From an uncultured Ruminiclostridium sp. (lineage in GTDB: Bacteria > Bacillota > Clostridia > Oscillospirales > Ruminococcaceae): a DNA stretch of 64,000 nt. The notes under the pieces were generated by a model, which saw nothing but the letters and a program-made list of their open reading frames with translations, was not told the DNA's origin and did no database searches. This document shows positions 51,530 to 59,577 of the stretch, in pieces. Where the stretch lies: assembly GCA_934454635.1 (NCBI GenBank), contig CAKSFR010000002.1:1-64000 (forward strand). The letters run 5' to 3'. Each line of letters begins with the position of its first letter. The stretch's first letter is position 1. The translations under genes and the position numbers were made by a program.

Positions 51530-52600
51530 ATGAAGATTGCAAGAAGAATCGCGGCTGCTCTTATGTCTGTCGCAATGCTCGCCGCTGCCGGATGTAACGG
51601 CGGCAATAACTCTTCCACAACCACAACGACTGCTCCCGCAGCAGGCGAAAACGCTTCCGCTGCCGATACAGGCGACGTAACGACCGCTGACGGAAAGAAG
51701 TTCCAGATTGGCGTTATCCAGCTCGTAACTCATGACGCTCTCGATCAGGCTTACGAAGGTTTCTGCGCAGCCCTCAAGGACGGCGGCTATGACGACAGCA
51801 AGGCTGAGATAACCTATCAGAACGGACAGGGTGAAACCACAAACCTTTCGACTATTGCCGACCAGTATGTAGGCAAGAATGTTGACCTTATTTTCGCTAT
51901 TGCTACTCCCGCAGCTCTCGCAGCGGCAGGAAAGACCTCCGAGATCCCGATTATCGGTACCGCTATTACGGATTTTGCTGAAGCGGGTCTTGTAAACAGC
52001 AATGATAACCCCGGCACAAACGTTTCGGGTACGACCGATATGAATCCTATCGAGAGCCAGCTCGACCTTCTTATGGAATTTGCTCCCGACACAAAGACGG
52101 TCGGATTTATCTACAACTCCTCCGAGGACAACTCCCTGCTTCAGGTAAGAATCGCCAAGGAATATCTTGACACAAAGGGAATCGCTTATACCGAAAAGAC
52201 AGTTTCTACCACAAACGACGTACAGCAGGCGGTAACAAGCCTTGTAAATGACTGCGACGCTATTTATATTCCTACCGACAACGTTCTTGCTTCCGCAATG
52301 TCTATCGTTTCCGAAGTAACTCTCAGCAGCAAGACGCCCGTTGTATGTGGAGAAAGCGGAATGGTTAAGGCCGGCGGTCTTGCAACCCTCGGAATCAACT
52401 ACTACAACCTCGGTTATCAGGCAGGTCAGATGGCGATCCGCGTTCTTGAGGGCGCAGACATTTCCACGATGCCTATCGAAGCTTCTTCCAACTACGACTT
52501 CTGCGTAAACGGCGATACGGCTGACGCACTCGGAATTACAGTTCCCGAAAAATATGCAGACGCTGTCGTTTATCCCTCTAAGGAAGCTGCGGCTGAATAA
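51530..52600 (+). CDS. ABC substrate-binding lipoprotein, TrpX family (first copy)
   Basis: A 356-residue lipoprotein: signal MKIARRIAAALMSVAMLAA, lipobox AAGC near 22, then a Thr/Ala linker. The binding fold is that of the uncharacterised TrpX/ABC_sub_bind group: IGVIQLVTHDALDQAYEG near 62, IFAIATPAALAAAG near 120, NPGTNVSGTTDMNPIESQLD near 160, KTVGFIYNSSEDNSLLQ near 187 and GINYYNLGYQAGQMAIRVL near 285. Relatives carry aromatic amino acids or other small ligands. A second copy, TrpY-like permease and TrpZ-like ATPase follow, so this supplies the same transporter. Its stop is next to a MITE. Confidence 0.9.
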   Translation: MKIARRIAAALMSVAMLAAAGCNGGNNSSTTTTTAPAAGENASAADTGDVTTADGKKFQIGVIQLVTHDALDQAYEGFCAALKDGGYDDSKAEITYQNGQGETTNLSTIADQYVGKNVDLIFAIATPAALAAAGKTSEIPIIGTAITDFAEAGLVNSNDNPGTNVSGTTDMNPIESQLDLLMEFAPDTKTVGFIYNSSEDNSLLQVRIAKEYLDTKGIAYTEKTVSTTNDVQQAVTSLVNDCDAIYIPTDNVLASAMSIVSEVTLSSKTPVVCGESGMVKAGGLATLGINYYNLGYQAGQMAIRVLEGADISTMPIEASSNYDFCVNGDTADALGITVPEKYADAVVYPSKEAAAE

Positions 52601-52604
52601 ATAA

Positions 52605-52658
52605 TACCAAGCGCCAATATATGCAAAGATTATACTCGATTTTTATTGATACTGAGTA
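52605..52658. mobile_element. MITE-like element, family T, 54-nt short form
   Basis: Ends TACCAAGCGCCAAT (52605-52618) and ATTGATACTGAGTA (52645-52658), with TAA on both flanks. The interior keeps ATGCAAAGATTATACTCGAT, matching the 7921 copy; the rest is deleted. It lies 4 nt after the stop codon of the first TrpX-type gene. Confidence 0.72.
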
Positions 52659-52668
52659 TAAAAAGCAT

Positions 52669-52707
52669 AATCCCTCCCGAAGCGTATGCCAACGGAGGGA
52701 TTTTTTG
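52669..52707 (+). terminator. Terminator after the first TrpX-type gene
   Basis: AATCCCTCC (52669-52677) pairs with GGAGGGATT (52694-52702), followed by TTTTG. Confidence 0.85.
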
Positions 52708-52790
52708 TTACTAAATTATATCCGTTTGTGTGGATTTTGTTGCAAATGTACCAAAAAAATAAATAAAAAAGATTTTTTTGCTGTTTCGTG

Positions 52791-52819
52791 TTGCCATTTC
52801 GGGGAGATTGTGATATAAT
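52791..52819 (+). promoter_or_regulatory. Promoter of the second TrpX-type gene
   Basis: TTGCCA (52791-52796), 17-bp spacer, TATAAT (52814-52819). The leader contains an imperfect stem CTTTAACG..CGTTAAAG region near 52832-52877 before AAAGGAGA. Confidence 0.78.
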
Positions 52820-52901
52820 ATGTACCATAACGCTTTAACGTTTGAAAGCAATACAGCTTTTTGGCTTTTTGCCGTTAAAGTAACCGTAAAGGAGATTAAC
52901 C

Positions 52902-53870
52902 ATGAAAAAAAGAATATTTGCCGCATTTACAGCGGCGGCCATGCTGTTTTCGGCTGTGGGGTGCAGCGGCGGAGAAAAGAAAATCCAGATAGGTGTTATT
53001 CAGCTTATGGCGCATGACGCGCTGGACAAGTCATACGAGGGATTTGTCCAGGCTCTGAAAGACGGCGGCTACGGCGAGGACAAGGCTGAGATAATATTCC
53101 AGAACGCTCAGGGCGAAACCGCGAACCTTTCAACGATTGCAGACCAGTATGTGGGCAAGAACGTTGATCTTATTTTTGCAATAGCAACTCCCGCAGCGCA
53201 GGCGGCGGCAGGCAAGACCTCCGATATCCCGATTATCGGCACGGCTGTTACCGACTTTGCGGCGGCAGGGCTTGTAAACAGCAATGACAATCCCGGAACA
53301 AACGTTTCCGGTACGACCGATATGAATCCCATCGAGGGTCAGCTCGACCTGCTCTTTGAGCTTGCGCCGGACGCAAAGACGGTCGGATTTATTTACAACA
53401 CGTCAGAGGACAACTCGCAGCTTCAGGTAGGCATTGCCAAGAATTATCTTGACGAAAAAGGGATCGCTTACACCGAAAAGACAGTTTCCGCGACGAACGA
53501 CGTTCAGCAGGCGATAACCAGTCTTGCAAAAGAATGTGACGCTATCTACATTCCTACCGACAACATTCTTTCGTCCTCAATGTCCATTGTTTCAGAAGTG
53601 ACGATCGCAGACAAGATACCGGTTATATGCGGCGAAAGCAGTCAGGTCGAGGGCGGCGCGCTCGGAACGCTCGGCATAAACTATTACAACCTCGGCTATC
53701 AGGCGGGCAAAATGGCTATTCGTGTTCTCGAGGGCGAGGACATCTCAAAAATGGCAATCGAATCCTCTGAGCAGTACGATTTCTGCATAAACGGCGACAC
53801 CGCCGACGCGATCGGCATTGCCATTCCCGAGAAATACGCGGACGCGGTGATTCGCTCCGCTGCGGAATAA
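52902..53870 (+). CDS. ABC substrate-binding lipoprotein, TrpX family (second copy)
   Basis: A 322-residue lipoprotein and close paralogue of the preceding gene, with a shorter linker: signal MKKRIFAAFTAAAMLFSA, lipobox SAVGC near 21. Most of the ligand-binding segments are nearly identical (IGVIQLMAHDALDKSYEGF, NPGTNVSGTTDMNPIEGQLD, ATNDVQQAITSL), with differences concentrated in surface stretches. It has its own promoter and ribosome site, so the two binding proteins can be set independently while sharing one permease. It likely recognises a related or identical ligand. Confidence 0.9.
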   Translation: MKKRIFAAFTAAAMLFSAVGCSGGEKKIQIGVIQLMAHDALDKSYEGFVQALKDGGYGEDKAEIIFQNAQGETANLSTIADQYVGKNVDLIFAIATPAAQAAAGKTSDIPIIGTAVTDFAAAGLVNSNDNPGTNVSGTTDMNPIEGQLDLLFELAPDAKTVGFIYNTSEDNSQLQVGIAKNYLDEKGIAYTEKTVSATNDVQQAITSLAKECDAIYIPTDNILSSSMSIVSEVTIADKIPVICGESSQVEGGALGTLGINYYNLGYQAGKMAIRVLEGEDISKMAIESSEQYDFCINGDTADAIGIAIPEKYADAVIRSAAE

Positions 53871-54061
53871 CAGAAAGACGGCGCTTTGCACTGGCTTGCG
53901 GGGCGCTGTTTTTGGGGAAATTCGCGTTCTGCCCGAAATTTATGCCTCATTACGCAGGCGGCTGTTTTTCGCAGGCACAAATCGGCGGGGCTTGCAGCGC
54001 AAAGCGGCGGGTCGGCTAATCGGCGAACCGCTTTCCCTCAACGTCCTGCCCCTCCGCACGC

Positions 54062-54166
54062 GCGGCGCGCCGCGCTGAAAACGCGCAGCGTTTTCAGCCG
54101 CCGTGCAGCCGAAGGCTGCACGGCGCTTTTTTCGCCCCGTAGGGGCGAAAAAAGGCGGCGCGCCGC
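54062..54166. repeat. Cloverleaf element 14
   Basis: Outer stem GCGGCGCGCC (54062-54071) pairs with 54157-54166; the flanks CCGCACG and CGTGCGG extend the pairing outwards. The arms are GCTGAAAACGC/GCA loop, GCCGTGCAGCC/GAA loop and TTTTTTCGCCCC/GTA loop. It lies inside the ABC transporter gene group, between binding protein and permease. Confidence 0.9.
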
Positions 54167-54472
54167 CCGTGCGGGGAGAAGAAGCGTTGAGAAAGTGCAG
54201 CCTGCGGACATGACGGGTAAGACCTGCGGTACGGTTGGGGCGGTTTCCCTTGTCGGAAAACGCGGCGAAAAAGCAGCAGTAAGCAAAAAGGATCTGCGGA
54301 AAAGACAGGAAACAACTTTTCCTGCGGATTTTTTTGCTTTAACGCCAAAAAATGCTGAAAAGGCACTTGAAATTTCAAAAAATATAGTGTATAATGAAAA
54401 GAGTAATTCTCAGGCGGTGGCGCATATTCTTTGTGCGATATTGCCATAAAACTCCCGAAAGGTGAAAATAAA

Positions 54473-55561
54473 ATGCTGAATATTGTTACAGGTGCGGTTG
54501 CCCTCGGTCTTTTGTGGGGAATCGTAACGCTCGGCGTATACCTTACGTTCCGAATACTGGATATGGCGGATATGTCATGCGAGGGCTCGATAACCCTCGG
54601 AGGCGCGACTGCCGCTGTACTTATTACCTGCGGCTTTAACCCGTGGATCGCCACGCTTATCGCAATGTGCGCGGGCTTCTGCGCAGGTCTTGTTACAGGC
54701 GTGCTCCACACAAAGCTGAAGATTCCGATTCTGCTTTCCGGTATATTGACGATGACCGCGCTCTATTCCATAAATCTGCGAATAATGGGTCGCGCCAATG
54801 TTCCGCTTTCTTCAAACGGAAGCAAGGCGGTCGATACCGTGTTCACGCCTCTTGTTGACCTGTTTAAGAATATAGTCGGCGATTATGACAAAAATGACGG
54901 GATGAGTTGGCTTTATGACGTGATCACAAATAAAAACTTCGCGGCGCTTATCTTAGGTCTTATCGTGGTTGTTATCGTTTCGGTCATTATTTACTGGTTT
55001 TTCGGAACTGAAATCGGTTCGGCTATCCGTGCTACCGGAAATAACCACAAAATGGTTCGCGCGCAGGGTATCCACACTTCAACAATGATAATTCTCGGAC
55101 TTGTTATCTCGAACGGACTTATCGCTCTTGCGGGCGCGCTTATCGCACAGTATCAGGCATTTGCCGATGTTCAGATGGGTATAGGCTCTATCGTTATCGG
55201 ACTTGCTTCCCTTATTATCGGTGAAGTAATAATCGGAACAAAGTCGTTCCACCGCGTTCTTGTTGCGCTGCCTGTCGGTGCAGTCATTTATCGTATGATA
55301 ATTGCACTTGTAATGAATGCGGGCATGGAAGCGAACGACCTCAAGCTGTTCACGTCTATCACGGTAACGTTCTGCCTGTCGCTCCCGCTTATTAAAAAAG
55401 GAATAAACAAGCTCATCAAGAAGAGAAACGGCGGTGAGCCGACCAAGCCTATCGGGCTTGAACCTGTTCTCAACGGCGTTAAGCCCGTGGATTACGACGG
55501 TGAAAATGACGCTCCCGAGGAGATACCCGAAGAATTTGCCGAAGCGAAGGAGGAAGAGTGA
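54473..55561 (+). CDS. ABC transporter permease, TrpY/BMP type
   Basis: A 362-residue membrane permease with about nine helices, of the branched-chain-type family used with TrpX binding proteins: LGVYLTFRILDMADMSCEGS near 20, LHTKLKIPILLSGILTMTAL near 83 and the loop TGNNHKMVRAQGI near 195. A charged tail (PEEIPEEFAEAKEEE) ends the protein. The open frame starts 14 codons earlier, but CGAAAGGTGA sets the ATG at 54473. The ATPase gene follows 1 nt after its stop. Confidence 0.9.
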   Translation: MLNIVTGAVALGLLWGIVTLGVYLTFRILDMADMSCEGSITLGGATAAVLITCGFNPWIATLIAMCAGFCAGLVTGVLHTKLKIPILLSGILTMTALYSINLRIMGRANVPLSSNGSKAVDTVFTPLVDLFKNIVGDYDKNDGMSWLYDVITNKNFAALILGLIVVVIVSVIIYWFFGTEIGSAIRATGNNHKMVRAQGIHTSTMIILGLVISNGLIALAGALIAQYQAFADVQMGIGSIVIGLASLIIGEVIIGTKSFHRVLVALPVGAVIYRMIIALVMNAGMEANDLKLFTSITVTFCLSLPLIKKGINKLIKKRNGGEPTKPIGLEPVLNGVKPVDYDGENDAPEEIPEEFAEAKEEE

Positions 55562-55562
55562 A

Positions 55563-56363
55563 ATGCTTAAACTCGAAAATATTCACAAGACCTTTAACGC
55601 GGGCACAATAAATGAAAAAAAGGCGCTCAACGGTGTAAACCTCGACCTTGACAAGGGTGATTTCGTTACCGTCATCGGCGGAAACGGCGCGGGAAAGTCT
55701 ACTATGCTTAACGCGCTTGCGGGTGTGTTCAGGATCGATAACGGCAGAATAGAAATTGACGGTCAGGACGTAACGAAGCAGGTTGAACACAAGCGTGCGG
55801 CTTTTCTCGGACGCGTTTTTCAGGATCCTATGATGGGTACTGCGGCGAACATGAGTATCGAAGAAAATCTTGCGCTTGCATACAGACGCGGTAAGCGCAG
55901 AGGGCTTCGCTGGCACATAAGCGATGAGGAGAGAAAGCTCTATAAGGAGACTCTCAAGACCCTTGACCTCGGACTTGAGGACAGAATGACCAGCAAGGTC
56001 GGACTTCTTTCGGGCGGTCAGCGCCAAGCGCTTACGCTGCTTATGGCGACGCTTCAGAAGCCGAAAATCCTGCTTCTCGACGAGCATACGGCGGCTCTTG
56101 ACCCGAAAACCGCAGCAAAAGTTCTCTCGCTTTCGCAGAAGATAATCGACGAAAACAATCTTACCGCGCTTATGGTAACGCACAACATGAAAGACGCGAT
56201 AACCTACGGAAACCGCCTTATTATGATGAATAACGGACGGATAATCTTCGACGTAAAGGGCGAAGAAAAGAAAAATCTGACGGTTGAACAGCTGCTTCAC
56301 AAGTTCTCTGAAATCAGCGGTGCAGAGCTTTCAAACGACAGAATGCTTTTCTCATCTACCTGA
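55563..56363 (+). CDS. ABC transporter ATPase, TrpZ type
   Basis: A 266-residue ATPase powering the TrpX/TrpY-type importer. Walker A GGNGAGKSTML near 38, Q-loop in GRVFQDPMMGTAANMSIEEN near 83, signature LSGGQRQALTLL near 146, Walker B LLLDEHTAALDP near 168 and switch His in LMVTHNMKDAI near 201. The upstream extension of the frame overlaps the permease and lacks a ribosome site; AAGGAGGAAG just before the permease stop sets ATG 55563. A terminator follows. Confidence 0.93.
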   Translation: MLKLENIHKTFNAGTINEKKALNGVNLDLDKGDFVTVIGGNGAGKSTMLNALAGVFRIDNGRIEIDGQDVTKQVEHKRAAFLGRVFQDPMMGTAANMSIEENLALAYRRGKRRGLRWHISDEERKLYKETLKTLDLGLEDRMTSKVGLLSGGQRQALTLLMATLQKPKILLLDEHTAALDPKTAAKVLSLSQKIIDENNLTALMVTHNMKDAITYGNRLIMMNNGRIIFDVKGEEKKNLTVEQLLHKFSEISGAELSNDRMLFSST

Positions 56364-56382
56364 TAAAACTGCACAAAAATAT

Positions 56383-56413
56383 ACCCGTGGGGGATTTTCC
56401 TCACGGGTTTTTG
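56383..56413 (+). terminator. Terminator of the TrpXYZ-type genes
   Basis: ACCCGTG (56383-56389) pairs with CACGGGT (56402-56408), then TTTTTG. Confidence 0.8.
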
Positions 56414-56450
56414 TTGTTTAATGGTTTGTACGTTGAGAGTGCGCGAAAAG

Positions 56451-56547
56451 GCGCGCACGCCCGCATTTGCTTTTGGCAAATGCGGAGGAGAGGGCGGCGA
56501 AGCCGCCCTCAGGCGCGAGCCGCGAAGCGGCGAGTGCTCGTGCGCGC
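56451..56547. repeat. Cloverleaf element 15
   Basis: Outer stem GCGCGCACG (56451-56459) pairs with CGTGCGCGC (56539-56547). The arms are CCGCATTTGC/TTTTG loop, GAGGGCGGC/GAA loop and GCCGC/GAA loop with an imperfect base. Compare arm 1 elsewhere (GCATTCGGC): the sequence differs but pairing is kept. Confidence 0.88.
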
Positions 56548-56571
56548 AGGTGCGAAAACGCTGCTTGTGTG

Positions 56572-56715
56572 GGAGGCGGCGTTTGGCGAGGTGTGGCATA
56601 TTGCGGGGAAATTGAAAGCCGCCGTGTGAGATTTTTGCTAAGCGACCGCCTCATGAAGGGACGCGGCAGGCAAGCTGCCTTGCCCCTCCTCGGCGTTCGC
56701 CGCGGCTTTCTCAAT
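56572..56715. repeat. Repeat modules F and G between cloverleafs 15 and 16
   Basis: Module F at 56572-56625 (GGCGGCGTTTGGCG; AAAGCCGCCG), module G at 56639-56715 (GACCGCCTCATGAAGG; CGCCGCGGCTTTCTC). Confidence 0.65.
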
Positions 56716-56777
56716 GCTCGTTTTTACAAAAATCCCCGCGAAACGCCGCGATTCGCACTTTTGCAAATCGGGGTCGC

Positions 56778-56871
56778 GCGGCGCGCCGCCCCGCCTTTAG
56801 GGCGGGGCGGCATAAGGCGGCGGCTTCGCCGCCGCCTGCCGCATTCGGCTTCGCCGAATGCGGCGCGCCGC
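56778..56871. repeat. Cloverleaf element 16
   Basis: Outer stem GCGGCGCGCC (56778-56787) pairs with 56862-56871. The arms are CCGCCCCGCC/TTTA loop, GGCGGCGGC/TTC loop and GCCGCATTCGGC/TTC loop. Confidence 0.92.
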
Positions 56872-56889
56872 ACAGTTCTCACACAAGCA

Positions 56890-56921
56890 AAAAACACCGA
56901 CGGTTTGCCCATCGGTGTTTT
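56890..56921 (-). terminator. Terminator after the GH130 gene
   Basis: AAACACCGA (56892-56900) pairs with TCGGTGTTT (56912-56920); T-run on the minus strand. Confidence 0.85.
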
Positions 56922-56941
56922 CGTCTGTTAGCTTAGCAATC

Positions 56942-57949
56942 TCAAACGGAAGAGTGGTTCTTAACGTAGTCAACGACCTCGTCAACGGTGCAGAACGCCA
57001 TGGATACGCAGGTATCTGCGCAGCCGTAGTAGATAGCGATTCTGCCTGTGTCAGCGTCGCAGAGAGCAGCGCAGGGGAATGTTACGTTCTGAACGTCGCC
57101 TACGCACTCATAGTATTCTCTCGGGTTGAGGAGGTATTCGGAGCAGCGGTACTTAACAACCCACGGCTTGTCAATGTCGAGAATACAAGCGCCGAAGCTG
57201 TAAACGTAGCCGTTGCAGCTCTGAAGAACGCCGTGGTAGAATACCAGCCAGCCTTCGCTTGTTTCGATCGGAATAGGACCTGCGCCGATCTTTAAGGATT
57301 CCCAACCCTTGTTGGGAGCCATAACGTGTCTGTGTTCGCCCCAGTACTTCATGTCGGGCGACTGAGAAATGTACATATCGCCGAAAGGAGTGTGGCCGGA
57401 GTCGGAAGGACGGCTGAACATAACGTATTTGCCGTTGATCTTGCGAGGGAAGAGAACGCCGTTTCTGTTAAAGGGAAGGAATGCGTTTTCGCACTGGTGA
57501 AATTCCTTGAAGTCCTTTGTCCAGCCCACACCGATAGTAGGCTTCCAGCCGTAAGCGTTGCACCATGTGATCCAGAAGCGGTCTTCGATCCATACGCATC
57601 TGGGATCGTAGCCGTACTGCCAGGGATTAGCTTCTGCGGTTTCGGGATCGTCGTTTATCCATTCAACCTTCGCGGGGTTGATGTCCCAGTGTACGCCGTC
57701 CTTGGAGAAGCCTGCGTGGATAGCCATGTTTCTTTCCTTGTCGTCAACGCGGAAAACGCCTGCGAATTTATAGTCGTCGACTTCATAGGGAACAACGGCG
57801 CTGTTGAAGATAGAATTGCTGGTAGGGAGCAGGTCGCGGGGGATAACAGGGTTAGCGTCGTAGCGCCAGATCACGTCCTTGCAGCCTTCGGGGCGGTCCA
57901 TCCACGGAATGTTCGGGAGAGACGGCTGATTAAAAATCTTAACGTTCAT
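56942..57949 (-). CDS. GH130 beta-mannoside phosphorylase/hydrolase
   Basis: A 335-residue five-bladed beta-propeller enzyme of family GH130, which cleaves beta-1,4 or beta-1,2 mannosidic links, usually by phosphorolysis to mannose 1-phosphate. Visible: [20 protein letters not shown] near 49, the catalytic-Asp strand [18 protein letters not shown] near 112, [20 protein letters not shown] near 163 and the closing YYGCADT near 310. No signal peptide, so it acts on imported mannosides. The family contains both phosphorylases and hydrolases; context does not settle which. Perfect consensus promoter, single gene, GTGAGG ribosome site. Confidence 0.92.
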   Translation of the reverse strand: MNVKIFNQPSLPNIPWMDRPEGCKDVIWRYDANPVIPRDLLPTSNSIFNSAVVPYEVDDYKFAGVFRVDDKERNMAIHAGFSKDGVHWDINPAKVEWINDDPETAEANPWQYGYDPRCVWIEDRFWITWCNAYGWKPTIGVGWTKDFKEFHQCENAFLPFNRNGVLFPRKINGKYVMFSRPSDSGHTPFGDMYISQSPDMKYWGEHRHVMAPNKGWESLKIGAGPIPIETSEGWLVFYHGVLQSCNGYVYSFGACILDIDKPWVVKYRCSEYLLNPREYYECVGDVQNVTFPCAALCDADTGRIAIYYGCADTCVSMAFCTVDEVVDYVKNHSSV

Positions 57950-58002
57950 TTTTTACCTCACTTCCGGCTGCGGCATTGCGACAGCCTTAATATTACAGTT
58001 TC

Positions 58003-58031
58003 ATTATATAAGATATTTTCCCCGCTGTCAA
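58003..58031 (-). promoter_or_regulatory. GH130 gene promoter
   Basis: Minus-strand TTGACA (58031-58026), 17-bp spacer, TATAAT (58008-58003). Both hexamers are at consensus, about 53 bp before the start. The rest of 57950-58354 is AT-rich spacer apart from the divergent promoter at 58242. Confidence 0.88.
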
Positions 58032-58241
58032 TATCGCATTTGTCACAAATATAAAATCTTTTTTAGTTAAATATGCACAATCTGTTAGCTTAATTTAAGT
58101 AAATTAAGCTGCAATCGTTTTCGTAGATCAAATGGCTCTGCCGCGCCGTTTAAAAAAACTCAGTAACAATACTGTAACCTTTTTGCCTGAAATAATACGA
58201 AATAGACAAAATTATATCCATATTTTTGTAAGAACGCACTA

Positions 58242-58270
58242 TTGTGATATAACTTTTCGTATGATATAAT
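58242..58270 (+). promoter_or_regulatory. Promoter of the type IV pilus-like operon
   Basis: TTGTGA (58242-58247), 17-bp spacer, TATAAT (58265-58270), about 85 bp before the pilC-like start. Confidence 0.78.
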
Positions 58271-58354
58271 ATAGTTATATACTTATGCGCATCAATAACG
58301 CGAATCACACCGTCGGAACAGCGGTATTTCGCGCAAAATGAATGGAGGGTGTTC

Positions 58355-59551
58355 ATGGCATATTACTCTTTCGTCGCGACCGACGCTAACGGCTCTAAGA
58401 TAAAGGGTAAGGAGTATGCGGAAGACTATCTTGACCTCACATCAAAATTGAGGGAAAAGGGTCTTTTCTGTACTCAGTATACCGAAATCGAAGAGAAACA
58501 GCAGGACGCAAAGTTCAAATTCAAAACGGCGGATCTAGCATTCATGTGCCGCCAGCTGGCTTCAATGCTGAAAGCCGGTATAAGCCTTGTAAAGTGCTTA
58601 CATATCCTTTACTCGCAGGAAGAGAACAAGAAAGCAAAGGCTGTTCTCCTCGAAATCTACGAAGATGTTCAGAAGGGTCGTTCTTTTTCGGAGGCTATTC
58701 AGGCGCGCCCCGGCGTTTTCCCGAACCTCTTCGTGAGTATGGTTGCCGCAGGTGAAGCTTCCGGTAACCTCGACTCTATCATGCAGAGAGTTGCGGATCA
58801 CTATTTGTCGCAGAACAAGACAAACAATAAGGTAAAGAACGCTATGACATATCCTATCGTTCTGCTTGTTCTCCTCGTTATTATCTTCTTCGCACTCATG
58901 ACGTTTATTCTTCCTATGTTCCGAGACCTTGCGGGCGATGATATCCCGCCCCTTTCTGCGGCACTGTTCGCAATAAGCGATTTCATGAAGGAAAAATGGT
59001 GGGTTCTCCTTATTGTTGCGGTCGTACTTATTTTCGTAATAAGAGTATGTCTTAAAAACAAGGCTATCCGCCTGAAATTCGACGAGCTTCTTACAAAGGT
59101 TCCGAAGATAGGAAAGCTGATGTGTACTATTTACACCTCGCGTTTCGCAAGAACGATGTCGAACCTGTTCGCTTCGGGTCTTCAGATGGTTGACTGTATC
59201 GAAAAGTCGGTAGACACCCTCGGAAATATGTATATCCAGAAGACTTTCCATGAGCAGGTGGTCGAAGACGTAAAGCACGGCGAACCGCTTTCAAACGCCA
59301 TTGCAAAAACAGGTATCTTCCCCGGAATTTTTACATCTATTATAATGGTAGGTGAAGAATCCGGTGCGCTTGATGAAATTCTTTCAAAATCCGCCGATTA
59401 TTACGAAGACGAAGCCGATACGGCGCTCCAGAAGCTCGTTGGTATGATGGAGCCTGTAATGATCATCTTCATGGGTCTTATGGTAGGTATGATTCTTGCC
59501 GGTATCTTCCCGATTCTCTACGGCGGTATGTCGAACATGGGCAACACATAA
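58355..59551 (+). CDS. pilC: Type IV pilus inner-membrane platform protein, PilC/GspF family
   Basis: A 398-residue protein that organises pilin assembly in the membrane. It shows the two repeated T2SF domains: LAFMCRQLASMLKAGISLVK near 61 and ARTMSNLFASGLQMVDCIEK near 265, each followed by SxAI...G(V/I)FP motifs (EAIQARPGVFPNLFVSMVAAG; AIAKTGIFPGIFTSIIMVGE) and a membrane helix. ATG 58355 is chosen over the upstream GTG because GGAGGG sits 5 nt before it. First gene of a cluster continuing with pilM/N-like, pilO-like and a pilus-surface protein; no pilB or pilT ATPase lies in the window. Confidence 0.9.
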   Translation: MAYYSFVATDANGSKIKGKEYAEDYLDLTSKLREKGLFCTQYTEIEEKQQDAKFKFKTADLAFMCRQLASMLKAGISLVKCLHILYSQEENKKAKAVLLEIYEDVQKGRSFSEAIQARPGVFPNLFVSMVAAGEASGNLDSIMQRVADHYLSQNKTNNKVKNAMTYPIVLLVLLVIIFFALMTFILPMFRDLAGDDIPPLSAALFAISDFMKEKWWVLLIVAVVLIFVIRVCLKNKAIRLKFDELLTKVPKIGKLMCTIYTSRFARTMSNLFASGLQMVDCIEKSVDTLGNMYIQKTFHEQVVEDVKHGEPLSNAIAKTGIFPGIFTSIIMVGEESGALDEILSKSADYYEDEADTALQKLVGMMEPVMIIFMGLMVGMILAGIFPILYGGMSNMGNT

Positions 59552-59577
59552 TGAAATTAAACAGAGAGGTGCACTAA

